Shown: positions 27,425 through 36,516 of the stretch, piece by piece
Layout: each line of letters starts with the position of its first letter
Numbering within the stretch: position 1 is the stretch's first letter
Assembly: GCF_030409795.1 (NCBI RefSeq)
Contig: NZ_JAUFQN010000019.1
Span: 1,922,001-1,986,000 of the forward strand
DNA: 64,000 nucleotides
Direction of reading: 5' to 3'
DNA from: Flavobacterium paronense
GTDB taxonomy: Bacteria; Bacteroidota; Bacteroidia; Flavobacteriales; Flavobacteriaceae
The notes under the pieces: model-generated
Databases searched by the model: none
Told to the model about the DNA's origin: nothing
What the model saw: only the letters and a program-made list of their open reading frames with translations
Position numbers and translations under genes: made by a program

Positions 27425-29092
27425 TCATGTAAACATTAAAATCAATAATTGTGCGGCGACTATTCTCAAAATCATTGTTAGTGGATACACTGTGGCATAG
27501 GTTGCTGAGGGAATATCACTACCAGAAATTTTTAAAGCAAAAGCCAACGCAGGCGGATCAGTAGAAGCACCGGCTAAAAGACCACATACTTCAAAATAAC
27601 TTTTTTTGAAAAAGCGTTGAGCAATAACACCTACCAATAGTAAAGGAATCACCGTAATCAAAATACCAAATCCTATCCAAATAAACCCGTTTCCTCCAGC
27701 AAAAGCTTCGGCTAATTTAGAGCCGCTACTCAAACCTACACTGGCTAAGAACAAGGTAATCCCCAATTCCCTTATCATCAAATTGGCACTGGCAGTAGTG
27801 TAATTATTCAGATACAACTTGTTTCCAAACCGGCTTAAAAGTAAGGCCACGATTAATGGGCCGCCTGCCAATCCAATTTTAACAGGAACTGGGATATTAG
27901 GGATTTGAAAGGGTATGCTCCCAAAGATAACACCAATTACAATTCCCATAAATATAGGTCCCAAATCAGGCACTTCCAATCGTTTTAATGAGTTTCCTAA
28001 AACGTCTGTTATGCGTTCTAATCCTTCTTTAGTACCTACGACTTTAATTGTATCACCTAATTGAAGTGTAATGTTACCATTAGGAACCATTTCTATACCG
28101 GCACGGTGCAAGCGAGTGAAGGTAAAATCGTGTTGGTTCATCTCTGGTATATCACCAAGACGTTTATGAGTGATGTTTTTATTGGTAACCACTACCCTAT
28201 TGGACACTAAATTACTATCCATGGCAGCTTTTAAATCCATATCGCTTTCAGGGCCAATTAGCACATGTAATTTTTCAAATAAATTCTTTGGAGCAACGAC
28301 AAGCAACACATCGTTTTTTGCCAGTATTTCGGTTGGGGTTGGAGTTATTATAATGCCATTGTGAAACATCCTTGATATAATAATTGGTGTATCAATCATT
28401 TCAAAAATAGTATGAATTGACTTCCCTATTAATTGTTGGTTTTCTAATTTCAAATGTTTAGAAATTACCTTGTCTTCTCTTGCATTATTGGCTTCCTCAT
28501 GCTTTATTATTTCTTCTTTTATGTTTATTCTAAAAACTCTTTTCAGAACAATCATGGATATAATAATACCAAAAACCCCAAACGGATATGCTACTGCATA
28601 AGCCAATGTTACCATAGAATTATCAGCAGCCAAATGATGTAAATTAGTTATGGTTGTTTGTGCAGCTCCTAGTCCAGGAGTATTCGTAACCGCACCACTC
28701 ATAACACCAGTCATTATTGATATGGTATTTCCGGAGAGAAAAAAAAGGGCTAAAGTTGTTAAGACACCAAGTAGTACAACAAATGTGGCTAACACATTCG
28801 AAACAAGTGCATTTCTATTGAGTGAAGCAAAAAAACCAGGTCCGACTTGAAGTCCGAGCGTATAAACAAATAATACCAGACCAAATTCTTTTAAAAAATC
28901 TTGTAATTCATGGTTAATTGTGACTCCCATAAAGGAAAACAATAACCCTACAAAAAGTACCCATGTAACACCGAGAGAAATACCGAATATTTTTATTTTG
29001 CCAAACCAAATTCCCAATGCAATAACTAATCCGAATATGATAATAGTTTGCGCGAAAGACTCATGAGTGAGTAAATCTTTTATCCAGTTCAT
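27425..29092 (-). CDS. AspT/YidE-family transporter with paired RCK-C domains
   Basis: This 555-residue membrane protein of the aspartate:alanine exchanger family has two hydrophobic halves of about five helices each. They flank a cytoplasmic region (about 190-370) with two TrkA-C/RCK-C domains, whose motifs are IISRMFHNGIIITPTPTEIL and LHRAGIEMVPNGNITLQLGD. Conserved glycine-rich VGLSSG and AGASTDPPALAF support the family. The substrate is unknown; relatives exchange dicarboxylic amino acids. It follows pckA but is separated by a terminator. Confidence 0.85.
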   Translation of the reverse strand: MNWIKDLLTHESFAQTIIIFGLVIALGIWFGKIKIFGISLGVTWVLFVGLLFSFMGVTINHELQDFLKEFGLVLFVYTLGLQVGPGFFASLNRNALVSNVLATFVVLLGVLTTLALFFLSGNTISIMTGVMSGAVTNTPGLGAAQTTITNLHHLAADNSMVTLAYAVAYPFGVFGIIISMIVLKRVFRINIKEEIIKHEEANNAREDKVISKHLKLENQQLIGKSIHTIFEMIDTPIIISRMFHNGIIITPTPTEILAKNDVLLVVAPKNLFEKLHVLIGPESDMDLKAAMDSNLVSNRVVVTNKNITHKRLGDIPEMNQHDFTFTRLHRAGIEMVPNGNITLQLGDTIKVVGTKEGLERITDVLGNSLKRLEVPDLGPIFMGIVIGVIFGSIPFQIPNIPVPVKIGLAGGPLIVALLLSRFGNKLYLNNYTTASANLMIRELGITLFLASVGLSSGSKLAEAFAGGNGFIWIGFGILITVIPLLLVGVIAQRFFKKSYFEVCGLLAGASTDPPALAFALKISGSDIPSATYATVYPLTMILRIVAAQLLILMFT

Positions 29093-29108
29093 TTTGTTTT
29101 TGTTTTAT

Positions 29109-29152
29109 AAAATACCTTGGGTAATTTAGTAAAATTTCCCAAGGTATTTTTA
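29109..29152 (-). terminator. Terminator after pckA
   Basis: The 13-bp stem AAAATACCTTGGG/CCCAAGGTATTTT lies 14 bp past the pckA stop and before the transporter start. Confidence 0.8.
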
Positions 29153-29163
29153 TTTTGAGCCAA

Positions 29164-30765
29164 TTATAAATGAGGTCCGGCAGAGATTAATCTTTTGCCT
29201 TCTTCGGTATTAGTATATTGCTCGAAGTTTTTATTGTAAAGTGCTGTTAAGTCTTTTGCTTTTTTCTCCCAATCTGCAACCTCTTTATATGAAGTTCTTG
29301 GATCAAGAATATCATCTACATTTGCTAATTTTTTAGGAGCAGTAAGGTTTAAGAAAGGTACTTTTATCGTTTCCGCATTTTCGATACTTCCGTCAATAAT
29401 AGCATCGATTATCGCACGAGTATTTTTTAAAGAAATACGTTTACCAGTTCCATTCCACCCTGTGTTTACAAGATATGCTTTAGCATTGTGTTCTTTCATT
29501 TTGGCAACCAAAGTTTTAGAATACATCGTTGGGTGTAAAGTTAGGAATGCTTCACCAAAAGCGGGTGAGAATGATGGCTGAGGCTCTGTTATACCTCTTT
29601 CAGTTCCGGCAAGTTTTGAAGTAAATCCACACAAGAAATGATATTGCGCTTGATCTTCATCTAAGATAGAAACCGGAGGCAATACACCAAATGCATCGGC
29701 AGATAAATAAATAATTTTACTGGCATGTCCTGCTTTAGAAGGCAAAACAATTTTGTTGATATGATATATCGGATAAGAAACTCTAGAATTTTCAGTGATA
29801 GAATGGTCAAAATAATTGATTTCGCCATATTCATCCACAATCACATTTTCTAACAAAGCATCTCTTTTAATCGCTCTCCAAATATCGGGTTCTTGGGCTT
29901 CAGTCAAATCAATAACTTTAGCATAACAGCCACCTTCGTAATTAAAGACGCCGTTGTTATCCCAGCCATGCTCATCATCTCCAATCAAATATCGTTTTGG
30001 GTCAGCAGACAAAGTTGTTTTTCCTGTTCCAGATAAACCAAAGAAGATGGCAACATCGCCTTTTTCACCAACATTGGCAGAACAGTGCATTGATGCCATA
30101 CCTTTTAATGGTAAATAATAATTCATCATAGAGAACATTCCTTTTTTCATTTCTCCGCCATACCATGTTCCGCCAATGATTTGGATTTTTTCTGTTAAAT
30201 TAAATAATACAAAGTTTTCAGAATTTAAGCCTTGTTCTTTCCAATCCGGATTGGTACATTTTGAACCATTCATAACCACAAAGTCGGGTTTGCCAAATGT
30301 TTCCAATTCATAAATAGAAGGTCTGATAAACATATTAGTTACAAAGTGAGCTTGCCAGGCAACTTCCATAACGAAACGCACTTTTAATCTGGTATCTGCA
30401 TTGGTACCGCAAAAGGCATCTACAACATATAATTTTGGAGAAGTTGAAAGTTGGTCTAAGACTTTTGCTTTCAAATCGTCCCAAACTTCAATTGTTGTTG
30501 GAAAATTTACTTTGTCATCCCAGTAAATAGTATCTTTAGTAATATCATCTTTAACAATGTATCTGTCTTTAGGAGAACGTCCTGTAAAAATTCCTGTTTT
30601 AACTGCTACTGCACCAGTATCTGTTAAAGCCCCTTTTTCGTATCCTTTTCTTTTATGAGAAACTTCGGCCTGAAATAATTCTTCATAAGAAGGATTATAG
30701 GAAACTTCATGATATCCTGTAATTCCCAATTCGTGTAATTCCTGAATGATTCTAATGTTTTTCAT
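29164..30765 (-). CDS. pckA: Phosphoenolpyruvate carboxykinase (ATP)
   Basis: This 533-residue enzyme converts oxaloacetate plus ATP to phosphoenolpyruvate and is the entry step of gluconeogenesis. The kinase P-loop [13 protein letters not shown] is near residue 245. IGDDEHGWD carries metal-binding Asp, [13 protein letters not shown] is the oxaloacetate-binding Arg region, and [13 protein letters not shown] is also present. The length is usual for the ATP type. Its upstream region carries three separate dyad symmetries, suggesting tight control. Confidence 0.96.
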   Translation of the reverse strand: MKNIRIIQELHELGITGYHEVSYNPSYEELFQAEVSHKRKGYEKGALTDTGAVAVKTGIFTGRSPKDRYIVKDDITKDTIYWDDKVNFPTTIEVWDDLKAKVLDQLSTSPKLYVVDAFCGTNADTRLKVRFVMEVAWQAHFVTNMFIRPSIYELETFGKPDFVVMNGSKCTNPDWKEQGLNSENFVLFNLTEKIQIIGGTWYGGEMKKGMFSMMNYYLPLKGMASMHCSANVGEKGDVAIFFGLSGTGKTTLSADPKRYLIGDDEHGWDNNGVFNYEGGCYAKVIDLTEAQEPDIWRAIKRDALLENVIVDEYGEINYFDHSITENSRVSYPIYHINKIVLPSKAGHASKIIYLSADAFGVLPPVSILDEDQAQYHFLCGFTSKLAGTERGITEPQPSFSPAFGEAFLTLHPTMYSKTLVAKMKEHNAKAYLVNTGWNGTGKRISLKNTRAIIDAIIDGSIENAETIKVPFLNLTAPKKLANVDDILDPRTSYKEVADWEKKAKDLTALYNKNFEQYTNTEEGKRLISAGPHL

Positions 30766-30799
30766 CGTAATTATTTTTTGTTATAAATTTTGCTCATAC

Positions 30800-30816
30800 G
30801 TAAGTATATAACTTAC
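30800..30816. promoter_or_regulatory. Dyad 1 upstream of pckA
   Basis: GTAAGTATATAACTTAC has arms GTAAGT/ACTTAC. It lies 35 bp upstream of the pckA start, where the promoter is expected. Confidence 0.4.
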
Positions 30817-30851
30817 AGGTCAAAGTTCCTATTTAAAGTCATAAAAAAAAC

Positions 30852-30863
30852 TGACAATTGTCA
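30852..30863. promoter_or_regulatory. Dyad 2 upstream of pckA
   Basis: TGACAATTGTCA is a perfect 12-bp palindrome, 87 bp upstream of the pckA start. Confidence 0.4.
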
Positions 30864-30881
30864 TGAAAAAAATAAATCTAC

Positions 30882-30893
30882 GAAAACGTTTTC
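30882..30893. promoter_or_regulatory. LacI-type palindrome upstream of pckA
   Basis: GAAAACGTTTTC is a perfect palindrome with the central CG typical of LacI/GalR-family operators. It lies 117 bp upstream of pckA and 253 bp upstream of lpdA. The 380-bp gap (30766-31145) otherwise holds only AT-rich sequence, a tiny basic ORF and the lpdA -7 box. Confidence 0.45.
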
Positions 30894-31011
30894 ATTGAAT
30901 AGCAAGGGATACAGCGTTTTAGTGTTATAGCTTACTGTATAAATGAATGCAAAAAAAAAGTATAAAAAAGTTCTTTTTTAAATAGATTGACTTTAAAATT
31001 AATTGTTTAAA

Positions 31012-31101
31012 ATGACAACTAAAAAACGTCAGCTAAACCACAAATCGATTTCCTTTTTAAAAAAACAATCTGCAAAACGATATACCAAAAAACATTTGTA
31101 A
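31012..31101 (+). CDS. Possible 29-residue basic peptide
   Basis: An ATG at 31012 opens a 29-codon frame (MTTKKRQLNHKSISF...) with about ten Lys or Arg residues. Its stop overlaps the lpdA -7 box. It could be chance, as it has no family and no promoter of its own. Confidence 0.15.
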   Translation: MTTKKRQLNHKSISFLKKQSAKRYTKKHL

Positions 31102-31106
31102 TTTTG
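31099..31106 (+). promoter_or_regulatory. -7 promoter box of lpdA
   Basis: TAATTTTG matches TAnnTTTG, 39 bp before the ATG at 31146. Confidence 0.5.
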
Positions 31107-31145
31107 TGACACAAAAAATAAAACACAAATCATAAATATAAACTT

Positions 31146-32549
31146 ATGAGTTCATTTGACGTAGTCATTATAGGTTCTGGTCCGGGCGGATATGTTTCGG
31201 CAATTCGTTGTGCCCAATTAGGTTTCAAAACCGCTATTATTGAAAAATATTCCACGCTCGGTGGCACTTGCCTTAATGTAGGTTGTATTCCATCAAAAGC
31301 ATTATTAGCTTCTTCACATCATTATGAAGAGCTACAACATTTTGCAGATCATGGAATTGAAGTTTCTGGCGAAGTAAAGGTAAATCTTGAAAAAATGATT
31401 GCACGCAAACAAGCGGTTGTTGATCAAACTTCGGGCGGTGTGAAATTCCTAATGGATAAAAATAAAATTACCGTTTTTGAAGGATTGGGATCTTTTGTTG
31501 ATGCTACTCACGTTGCCATTGCAAAAGCTGATGGAACATCAGAAACCATCGAAGGTAAAAATATAATCATTGCTACAGGTTCAAAACCATCTTCTTTGCC
31601 TTTTATCAAATTAGATAAAGAAAGAATTATAACTTCAACAGAAGCCTTAAAATTACCTGAAGTTCCAAAACATTTAATCATTATTGGTGGCGGTGTTATC
31701 GGAATTGAATTAGGGCAAGTGTACTTACGATTAGGCGCACAAGTTTCTGTTGTTGAGTATTTGGACAGAATTATTCCGGGAATGGATGCTGGTTTGTCTA
31801 AAGAATTAACTAAAGTGTTGAAAAAACAAGGCATGAAATTCTACACTTCTCATAAAGTGAAATCAGTAGACAGAAAAGGCAAAAACATAAGCGTTCAAGC
31901 CGATGATGCCAAAGGAAATACGGTAACATTTGATGGAGATTATTGCTTAGTAGCAGTTGGCCGTCGACCTTATACGGATGGTTTAAATGCTGATAAAGCC
32001 GGAGTAAAAGTTACTGACCGAGGTATGATTGAAGTTAATGATCATTTGAAAACGAATGTTCCTTCTATTTATGCGATTGGCGATGTAGTTCGCGGAGCCA
32101 TGTTAGCTCACAAAGCCGAAGAAGAAGGAACGATGGTTGCGGAAATCATCGCCGGACAAAAACCACATATCGATTATAATTTAATTCCGGGTGTTGTATA
32201 CACTTGGCCTGAAGTTGCTGCTGTTGGTAAAACCGAAGAGCAGTTAAAAGAAGCTGGTGTTGCCTACAAAGCGGGAAGTTTTCCTTTCAAAGCATTAGGA
32301 AGAGCAAGAGCTGGTGGTGATTTAGATGGATTTGTTAAGATATTAGCAGATGCTAAAACCGATGAAGTTTTAGGTGTTCACATGATTGGTGCCCGTTGTG
32401 CCGATTTGATTGCTGAGGCTGTAACGGCAATGGAATTTAGAGCCTCTGCCGAAGATATATCTAGAATGTCTCATGCCCATCCAACCTTTGCGGAAGCAAT
32501 TAAGGAAGCAGCGTTGGCAGCTACTGACAATAGGGCTTTACACGTTTAA
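31146..32549 (+). CDS. lpdA: Dihydrolipoyl dehydrogenase (E3)
   Basis: This 467-residue flavoprotein reoxidises the lipoyl groups of the pyruvate and 2-oxoglutarate dehydrogenase and glycine cleavage complexes, using FAD and NAD+. It has the FAD-binding GSGPGGY, the redox disulfide in GGTCLNVGCIPSKALL (about residues 41-46), the NAD-binding GGGVIGIELG and FAD contact YAIGDV. The C-terminal HAHPTFAE holds the catalytic His-Glu pair. It is monocistronic and followed by a perfect 25-bp inverted repeat and a terminator. Confidence 0.96.
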   Translation: MSSFDVVIIGSGPGGYVSAIRCAQLGFKTAIIEKYSTLGGTCLNVGCIPSKALLASSHHYEELQHFADHGIEVSGEVKVNLEKMIARKQAVVDQTSGGVKFLMDKNKITVFEGLGSFVDATHVAIAKADGTSETIEGKNIIIATGSKPSSLPFIKLDKERIITSTEALKLPEVPKHLIIIGGGVIGIELGQVYLRLGAQVSVVEYLDRIIPGMDAGLSKELTKVLKKQGMKFYTSHKVKSVDRKGKNISVQADDAKGNTVTFDGDYCLVAVGRRPYTDGLNADKAGVKVTDRGMIEVNDHLKTNVPSIYAIGDVVRGAMLAHKAEEEGTMVAEIIAGQKPHIDYNLIPGVVYTWPEVAAVGKTEEQLKEAGVAYKAGSFPFKALGRARAGGDLDGFVKILADAKTDEVLGVHMIGARCADLIAEAVTAMEFRASAEDISRMSHAHPTFAEAIKEAALAATDNRALHV

Positions 32550-32552
32550 AAA

Positions 32553-32644
32553 TTTGCCACAGATTACACGGATTAAACAGATTAGCACTGATTTATTTAA
32601 GAGTCTAATTGAAATCCGTTTTAATCCGTGTAATCTGTGGCAAA
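32553..32644. repeat. Perfect 25-bp inverted repeat (REP-like element)
   Basis: The left arm 32553-32577 (TTTGCCACAGATTACACGGA...) is the exact reverse complement of the right arm 32620-32644. A 42-base loop contains an inner ATTAG/CTAAT pair. The element starts 3 bp after the lpdA stop. Confidence 0.9.
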
Positions 32645-32669
32645 AAACTTTAGGTTTTTAACATAAAAA

Positions 32670-32700
32670 GAAAAGTCCTGATTTTTCGGGACTTTTTTAT
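32670..32700. terminator. Bidirectional terminator between lpdA and acr3
   Basis: The stem AAAAGTCCTG/CGGGACTTTT (one G-T pair) is followed by a T-run. It overlaps the acr3 stop by a few bases. Confidence 0.8.
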
Positions 32701-33731
32701 GCTTTATAATATTTCTTCTTAAGCCAAAAGGCAACATTGACCAGAGTAATAAGCGCTGGTACTTCTACCAAAGGGCCTATGACTCCCGCAAAAGCTTGTC
32801 CGCTATTGATTCCGAAAACGCCTATTGAAACGGCTATAGCTAATTCAAAATTATTTCCAGAAGCCGTGAAGGATAAAGCTGCAGCATCTCGATAAGTGGC
32901 TCCAATTTTTTTGGATACAAAAAACATCAAGAAAAACATGATCGCAAAAAAGATAACTAATGGAATAGCAATTCGGATTACATCCATAGGTAAATCGACA
33001 ATCATGGCACCTTTTAAACTAAACATTACAACAATCGTAAATAAAAGTGCAATCAATGTTATAGGTGAAACAAACGGAATGAACTTTTGGTTAAACCATT
33101 TATCGCCAATAAATCTTTTAATTAGAAATCTGCTAATGACAGCAAAAGCAAAAGGAATTCCTAAATAAATGCCCACTGTTTTTGCAATTTCAGCTATAGT
33201 AATATTTAATTCTAATCCTTTGAAACCAAATAATGGCAACATAATTTTCAAATAAAAATAAGCATACAAACTAAAAAAGAAAACCTGCAATAAACTATTA
33301 ATTCCAATTAAACCTGCTGTTAGTTCTCTATTCCCTTCGGCTAATTCGTTCCAAACAATCACCATAGCAATACAAGGTGCAATGCCAATAATAATTAAGC
33401 CTGTCATGTATTCTGGATAATCTTTAAGGAAAATAGTCGCTAGTAAAAACATCAAAAAAGGCCCGACTATCCATGTAATAAAAAAAGATGCGGATAAGAG
33501 TTTAGGCTGCTTGAACATTTTAGGAACTTGAGAAAAATCAATTTTGGTTAATGGCGGATACATCATTAGAATCAAACCAATAGCTAAAGGAATATTGGTA
33601 GTTCCTGATGAAAATGAATTGATATAATTTGCAGAACTTGGAATAAAATATCCGATTCCAACTCCAACTAACATCGCCAAAAAAATCCAAAGCATTAAAA
33701 ATCGGTCTAAGAATCCTAATCTTTTTTTCAT
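32697..33731 (-). CDS. acr3: Arsenite efflux permease Acr3
   Basis: This 344-residue ten-helix carrier of the ACR3/BASS superfamily exports arsenite from the cytoplasm. The conserved segment GIAPCIAMVIVWNELA carries the essential cysteine of helix 4 (about residue 119). SFTASGNNFELAIAV and GPLVEVPALI mark helices 9-10. It is the last gene of the arsenic operon, with a gap of 3 bp to arsC. Confidence 0.93.
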   Translation of the reverse strand: MKKRLGFLDRFLMLWIFLAMLVGVGIGYFIPSSANYINSFSSGTTNIPLAIGLILMMYPPLTKIDFSQVPKMFKQPKLLSASFFITWIVGPFLMFLLATIFLKDYPEYMTGLIIIGIAPCIAMVIVWNELAEGNRELTAGLIGINSLLQVFFFSLYAYFYLKIMLPLFGFKGLELNITIAEIAKTVGIYLGIPFAFAVISRFLIKRFIGDKWFNQKFIPFVSPITLIALLFTIVVMFSLKGAMIVDLPMDVIRIAIPLVIFFAIMFFLMFFVSKKIGATYRDAAALSFTASGNNFELAIAVSIGVFGINSGQAFAGVIGPLVEVPALITLVNVAFWLKKKYYKA

Positions 33732-33734
33732 AGT

Positions 33735-34346
33735 TTATTTCTTTATCTGAGAAAACACAAAATACATTTCACTTGCTATTTGTAAACTGCGCTCTACGTA
33801 TTTTTCGTTCATTAAACTAGTTCCGTCAAATGCTTTTGGATCATCGTATTTTATTGGAAATCGGGCTTCAGCACCCAAAACCATTGGGCAACCTTCATCA
33901 GCATTATTGCATGTCATTATTGCACCAAATTTGCTTTTTGGATTAAAATCATCAAAATACGTTTTAGAAAAACAAATAATTGGATATTGATTGTCATCGA
34001 ATTTGACTGCATAAACTGGGTTTGTACCTTCACTTAATGACTGAATTTGAAAACCTTGATTTGCCAGAATTTCTCCAACTTTGGGAAACATAGCCGTTGC
34101 TTCAGTTCCACCCGAATAACAAAATACATTTTTAATTCCGAAGTGAAATGCCATCGTTTGTGCCCAAATTTGAGACAAATGACTTCTTCTTGAATTATGA
34201 GTGCAAATGAAATTTAGTCTGATTTCCTTATTATTATTGATTTTATCCTGAATAAAATCGATTAAAGGTTTTAGCACTGTTTTGCGTTCTTCTGAAAGTG
34301 GAATAAGAGCACTATTTTCAAGGTTTTTTTGAAGTATTGAATACAT
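33735..34346 (-). CDS. arsC: Arsenate reductase of low-molecular-weight phosphatase type
   Basis: This 203-residue protein has the LMW-PTPase P-loop CTHNSRR (Cys-X5-Arg) in FICTHNSRRSHLSQIWAQ (about residue 48). Relatives reduce arsenate to arsenite for export. EMYF and DEGCPMVLGAEARFPIKYDDP resemble the extended Bacteroidota form. The extra length (usual ArsC about 135) is an N-terminal helical segment and inserts. Gaps of 2-3 bp on both sides show the operon. Confidence 0.87.
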   Translation of the reverse strand: MYSILQKNLENSALIPLSEERKTVLKPLIDFIQDKINNNKEIRLNFICTHNSRRSHLSQIWAQTMAFHFGIKNVFCYSGGTEATAMFPKVGEILANQGFQIQSLSEGTNPVYAVKFDDNQYPIICFSKTYFDDFNPKSKFGAIMTCNNADEGCPMVLGAEARFPIKYDDPKAFDGTSLMNEKYVERSLQIASEMYFVFSQIKK

Positions 34347-34348
34347 AT

Positions 34349-34966
34349 CTATTTCTTTTTATAAGAACAAAAAATAAAATTTTGAACGGTGTTAAAAGGA
34401 GTTTGATGGTCTTGGGTAAAAGAGGTGTTTAATTCAAAATCGGTATTGAATAAATCATTAAACTTGGCTTCAGAATATTGTGTGATATTTAATCCACTAC
34501 ATTTCAATGGTCCGTTTTCAGAAAAAGCACCGATAAATAAATACCCATTTTTAGTTATGGAATTAGCTACCAATTTTTGATATGTAGCAATTTCTTCTTC
34601 ATTAGTTAAAAAATGAAAACTGGCTCTATCGTGCCAAACATCGAATTTTACTTTTGGTTTAAAATCCAAAACATCGGAAACTATAAACGTTACGGAGGAA
34701 GCTTTATTTCCAAGTCTTGTTTTGATTCTTTGTATAGCATTTTCTGAAATATCCAAAAGATATAAATTGGTATACCCAAGCTTTAAAAGCGAATCAATCA
34801 AATAACTATCACCACCACCAATATCGATAATCCGTGCGTCTTTTGGAATTTGATTATTACTAAAGAAATTTATTGAAGTTTCCGGCATTTGTTGGTACCA
34901 ACTTACTTCTTTTTCATGCTTGGTTGCAAATACATTTTCCCAATGTTCTTTTCTACCTTTTTCCAT
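34349..34966 (-). CDS. Class I SAM-dependent methyltransferase in the arsenic operon
   Basis: This 205-residue protein has the Rossmann SAM site RIIDIGGGDSYLIDSLL (about residue 40) and motif DVWHDRASFHFLT. The N-terminus EHWENVFATKHEKEVSWYQ is that of a family seen beside ars genes and similar to TPMT/TehB-type enzymes. It is not ArsM, because the Cys triad of arsenite methyltransferase is absent (only two isolated cysteines near the end). The substrate is unknown. It could methylate a thiol or arsenic-thiol compound. Confidence 0.83.
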   Translation of the reverse strand: MEKGRKEHWENVFATKHEKEVSWYQQMPETSINFFSNNQIPKDARIIDIGGGDSYLIDSLLKLGYTNLYLLDISENAIQRIKTRLGNKASSVTFIVSDVLDFKPKVKFDVWHDRASFHFLTNEEEIATYQKLVANSITKNGYLFIGAFSENGPLKCSGLNITQYSEAKFNDLFNTDFELNTSFTQDHQTPFNTVQNFIFCSYKKK

Positions 34967-34967
34967 A

Positions 34968-35441
34968 TTAACAACAACTTGAATCCGGACTACAACATGC
35001 AGCTTTCTCTTTCCATTCTCCTATTCTAGCTTTGATTTTTTCAGCTGGAATTCCGCAATTGTCTTTGGCTAAACAGTCGGTTTGTTTTGAAGTTAAAAGG
35101 AAAGTCGTTCCATTAAAACCAAGGCTGAATTTACCAATAGTATCTTTCATTTGATATTCGACTTCAATTTCTAAATCGGGTATTTTCAAAACTTTTTCTG
35201 AAAGTTCAATTATATGAACCAATTTTTCCGGATGCAAACGATGATCAAAGTCATTAGCTTCCCACAATTGAAAGTTAGCGACTTCTTCATTACGAATAGT
35301 TCCGCCACAATCGATAAAATTTTTAGTCACTTTACCCACTTCGGTTACGTGAAAATGATTGGGTACTAATTCACCGTTAGGCAATTGAAAAGCTATGGTA
35401 GTTAGAGCATTCAATTCTTTTTTAATTTCTGATAGTTTCAT
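34968..35441 (-). CDS. DUF6428 arsenic-operon protein with Cys-rich tail
   Basis: This 157-residue protein is common in Bacteroidota ars operons and has no known activity. The N-terminal domain contains PNHFHVTEVGKV and a conserved FIDCGGTIR. The end carries clustered cysteines (CLAKDNCGIP and ACCSPDSSCC), fit to bind As(III) or another soft metal. It lies one base before the methyltransferase and 82 bp after arsR. The gap contains a degenerate TCTAA repeat. Confidence 0.8.
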   Translation of the reverse strand: MKLSEIKKELNALTTIAFQLPNGELVPNHFHVTEVGKVTKNFIDCGGTIRNEEVANFQLWEANDFDHRLHPEKLVHIIELSEKVLKIPDLEIEVEYQMKDTIGKFSLGFNGTTFLLTSKQTDCLAKDNCGIPAEKIKARIGEWKEKAACCSPDSSCC

Positions 35442-35445
35442 GATT

Positions 35446-35481
35446 AGATTTTTAGATTGTTAGACTTCTTAGATTGTTAGA
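35446..35481. repeat. TTAGATTGTTAGA direct repeat upstream of the DUF6428 gene
   Basis: TTAGATTGTTAGA occurs at 35452-35464 and 35469-35481. Similar TTTTAGATTTTTAG sequence sits directly upstream of the start codons at 55121 and 58662. Confidence 0.65.
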
Positions 35482-35523
35482 AAGAAAATCTTATTCTTAT
35501 TTCACTTCCCTTTTCCCTAGTAT

Positions 35524-35847
35524 TTAACAGCATTTATTCTTTAGTTTATGGCGAATCATTCCAAAATGATTTTCAATTTTATCAATGGTATCAGGATTTA
35601 TGCAATAGCAAATAGCTGTTCCTTCAATTGTCCCTTTAATGATATTCGCATTTTTTAATTCTTTTAAATGTTGTGAAATTGTGGGTTGTGCCAACGGTAA
35701 TTCGTTAACAATATCGCCACAAATACAACTATCAACCGACAATAAATAATCGACAATTGCAATTCTGGCCGGATGCGACAAAGCTTTAAATAACGTTGCC
35801 ATTCCGTTATACTCTTCTGAAAACGATTCTGATTTAGATGCTCCCAT
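35524..35847 (-). CDS. arsR: ArsR-family arsenic-responsive repressor
   Basis: This 107-residue winged-helix protein has the metal site CIC (DSCICGDIVNEL, about residue 38-41) on helix alpha-3 and further cysteines (CYC, terminal CC). The DNA-recognition helix is QPTISQHLKELKNANI. Arsenite binding is expected to release it from DNA. A perfect 12-bp palindrome lies 18 bp before its start and is a likely operator. Confidence 0.92.
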   Translation of the reverse strand: MGASKSESFSEEYNGMATLFKALSHPARIAIVDYLLSVDSCICGDIVNELPLAQPTISQHLKELKNANIIKGTIEGTAICYCINPDTIDKIENHFGMIRHKLKNKCC

Positions 35848-35865
35848 AAAATTAATTTAATTAAT

Positions 35866-35877
35866 ATATTGCAATAT
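35866..35877. promoter_or_regulatory. Candidate ArsR operator
   Basis: ATATTGCAATAT is a perfect palindrome in AT-rich sequence just upstream of arsR. ArsR-type repressors bind such AT-rich dyads in their own promoters. Confidence 0.5.
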
Positions 35878-35979
35878 TACAATAAACAAATAATATAAAT
35901 CAAATAAATTCTATTAAAATTAGTAATGTTATTAATTTATCAAAAAAATTAGTATCACAATTACCTAAAATATTTTTAC

Positions 35980-35987
35980 TACTTTTG
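35980..35987 (+). promoter_or_regulatory. -7 promoter box of tpx
   Basis: TACTTTTG matches TAnnTTTG. A possible TTG start at 35985 overlaps it, so the ATG at 36009 is preferred. Confidence 0.55.
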
Positions 35988-36008
35988 ACACTCAAAAAAA
36001 ATATTATT

Positions 36009-36506
36009 ATGGCTTCAATAACATTAGGAGGAAATCCAATAAACACAAGTGGTGAATTACCAAAAGTAGGTTCAAAAGCACCTGATTTTCAATTAGTAAA
36101 AACAGATTTAGGAGTTGCAACTTTAGCGGATTTTGCCGGAAGCAAATTGGTGTTAAATATATTTCCGAGTATTGATACTGGAACTTGTGCTACTTCTGTA
36201 AGAACTTTTAATGCCGATGCCAGTAAATTAGAAAATACTAAAGTGTTGTGTATTTCAAGAGATTTGCCGTTTGCTCAAAATCGCTTTTGTGGTGCTGAAG
36301 GCCTAGAAAACGTTATTAATTTATCCGATTTTAAAACAGGAAGTTTTGGAAAAGAGTACGGATTAGAAATTGTAGATAGCGTATTGTCAGGTTTACACTC
36401 AAGAGTAGTTATTATTTTGGACGAGAACGGAGTAGTAAAATATACTGAACAAGTTCCGGAAATAGCTAACGAACCAAATTATGAATCAGCTTTAGCTGCT
36501 CTTTAG
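36009..36506 (+). CDS. tpx: Thiol peroxidase (atypical 2-Cys peroxiredoxin)
   Basis: This 165-residue enzyme reduces alkyl and hydrogen peroxides with thioredoxin. The peroxidatic cysteine is in PSIDTGTCATSVRTFN (about residue 60) and the resolving cysteine in RFCGAEG (about 94), as in Tpx. GNPINTSGELPKVGSKAPDF is the usual N-terminus. The start at 36009 fits the promoter box and the family length. dgkA follows 10 bp later. Confidence 0.95.
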   Translation: MASITLGGNPINTSGELPKVGSKAPDFQLVKTDLGVATLADFAGSKLVLNIFPSIDTGTCATSVRTFNADASKLENTKVLCISRDLPFAQNRFCGAEGLENVINLSDFKTGSFGKEYGLEIVDSVLSGLHSRVVIILDENGVVKYTEQVPEIANEPNYESALAAL

Positions 36507-36516
36507 TATTTTTAAA

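Noticed and set aside
34349..34966. Arsenite methyltransferase ArsM
   Set aside because: The conserved cysteines of ArsM are missing, though the gene lies in the ars operon.
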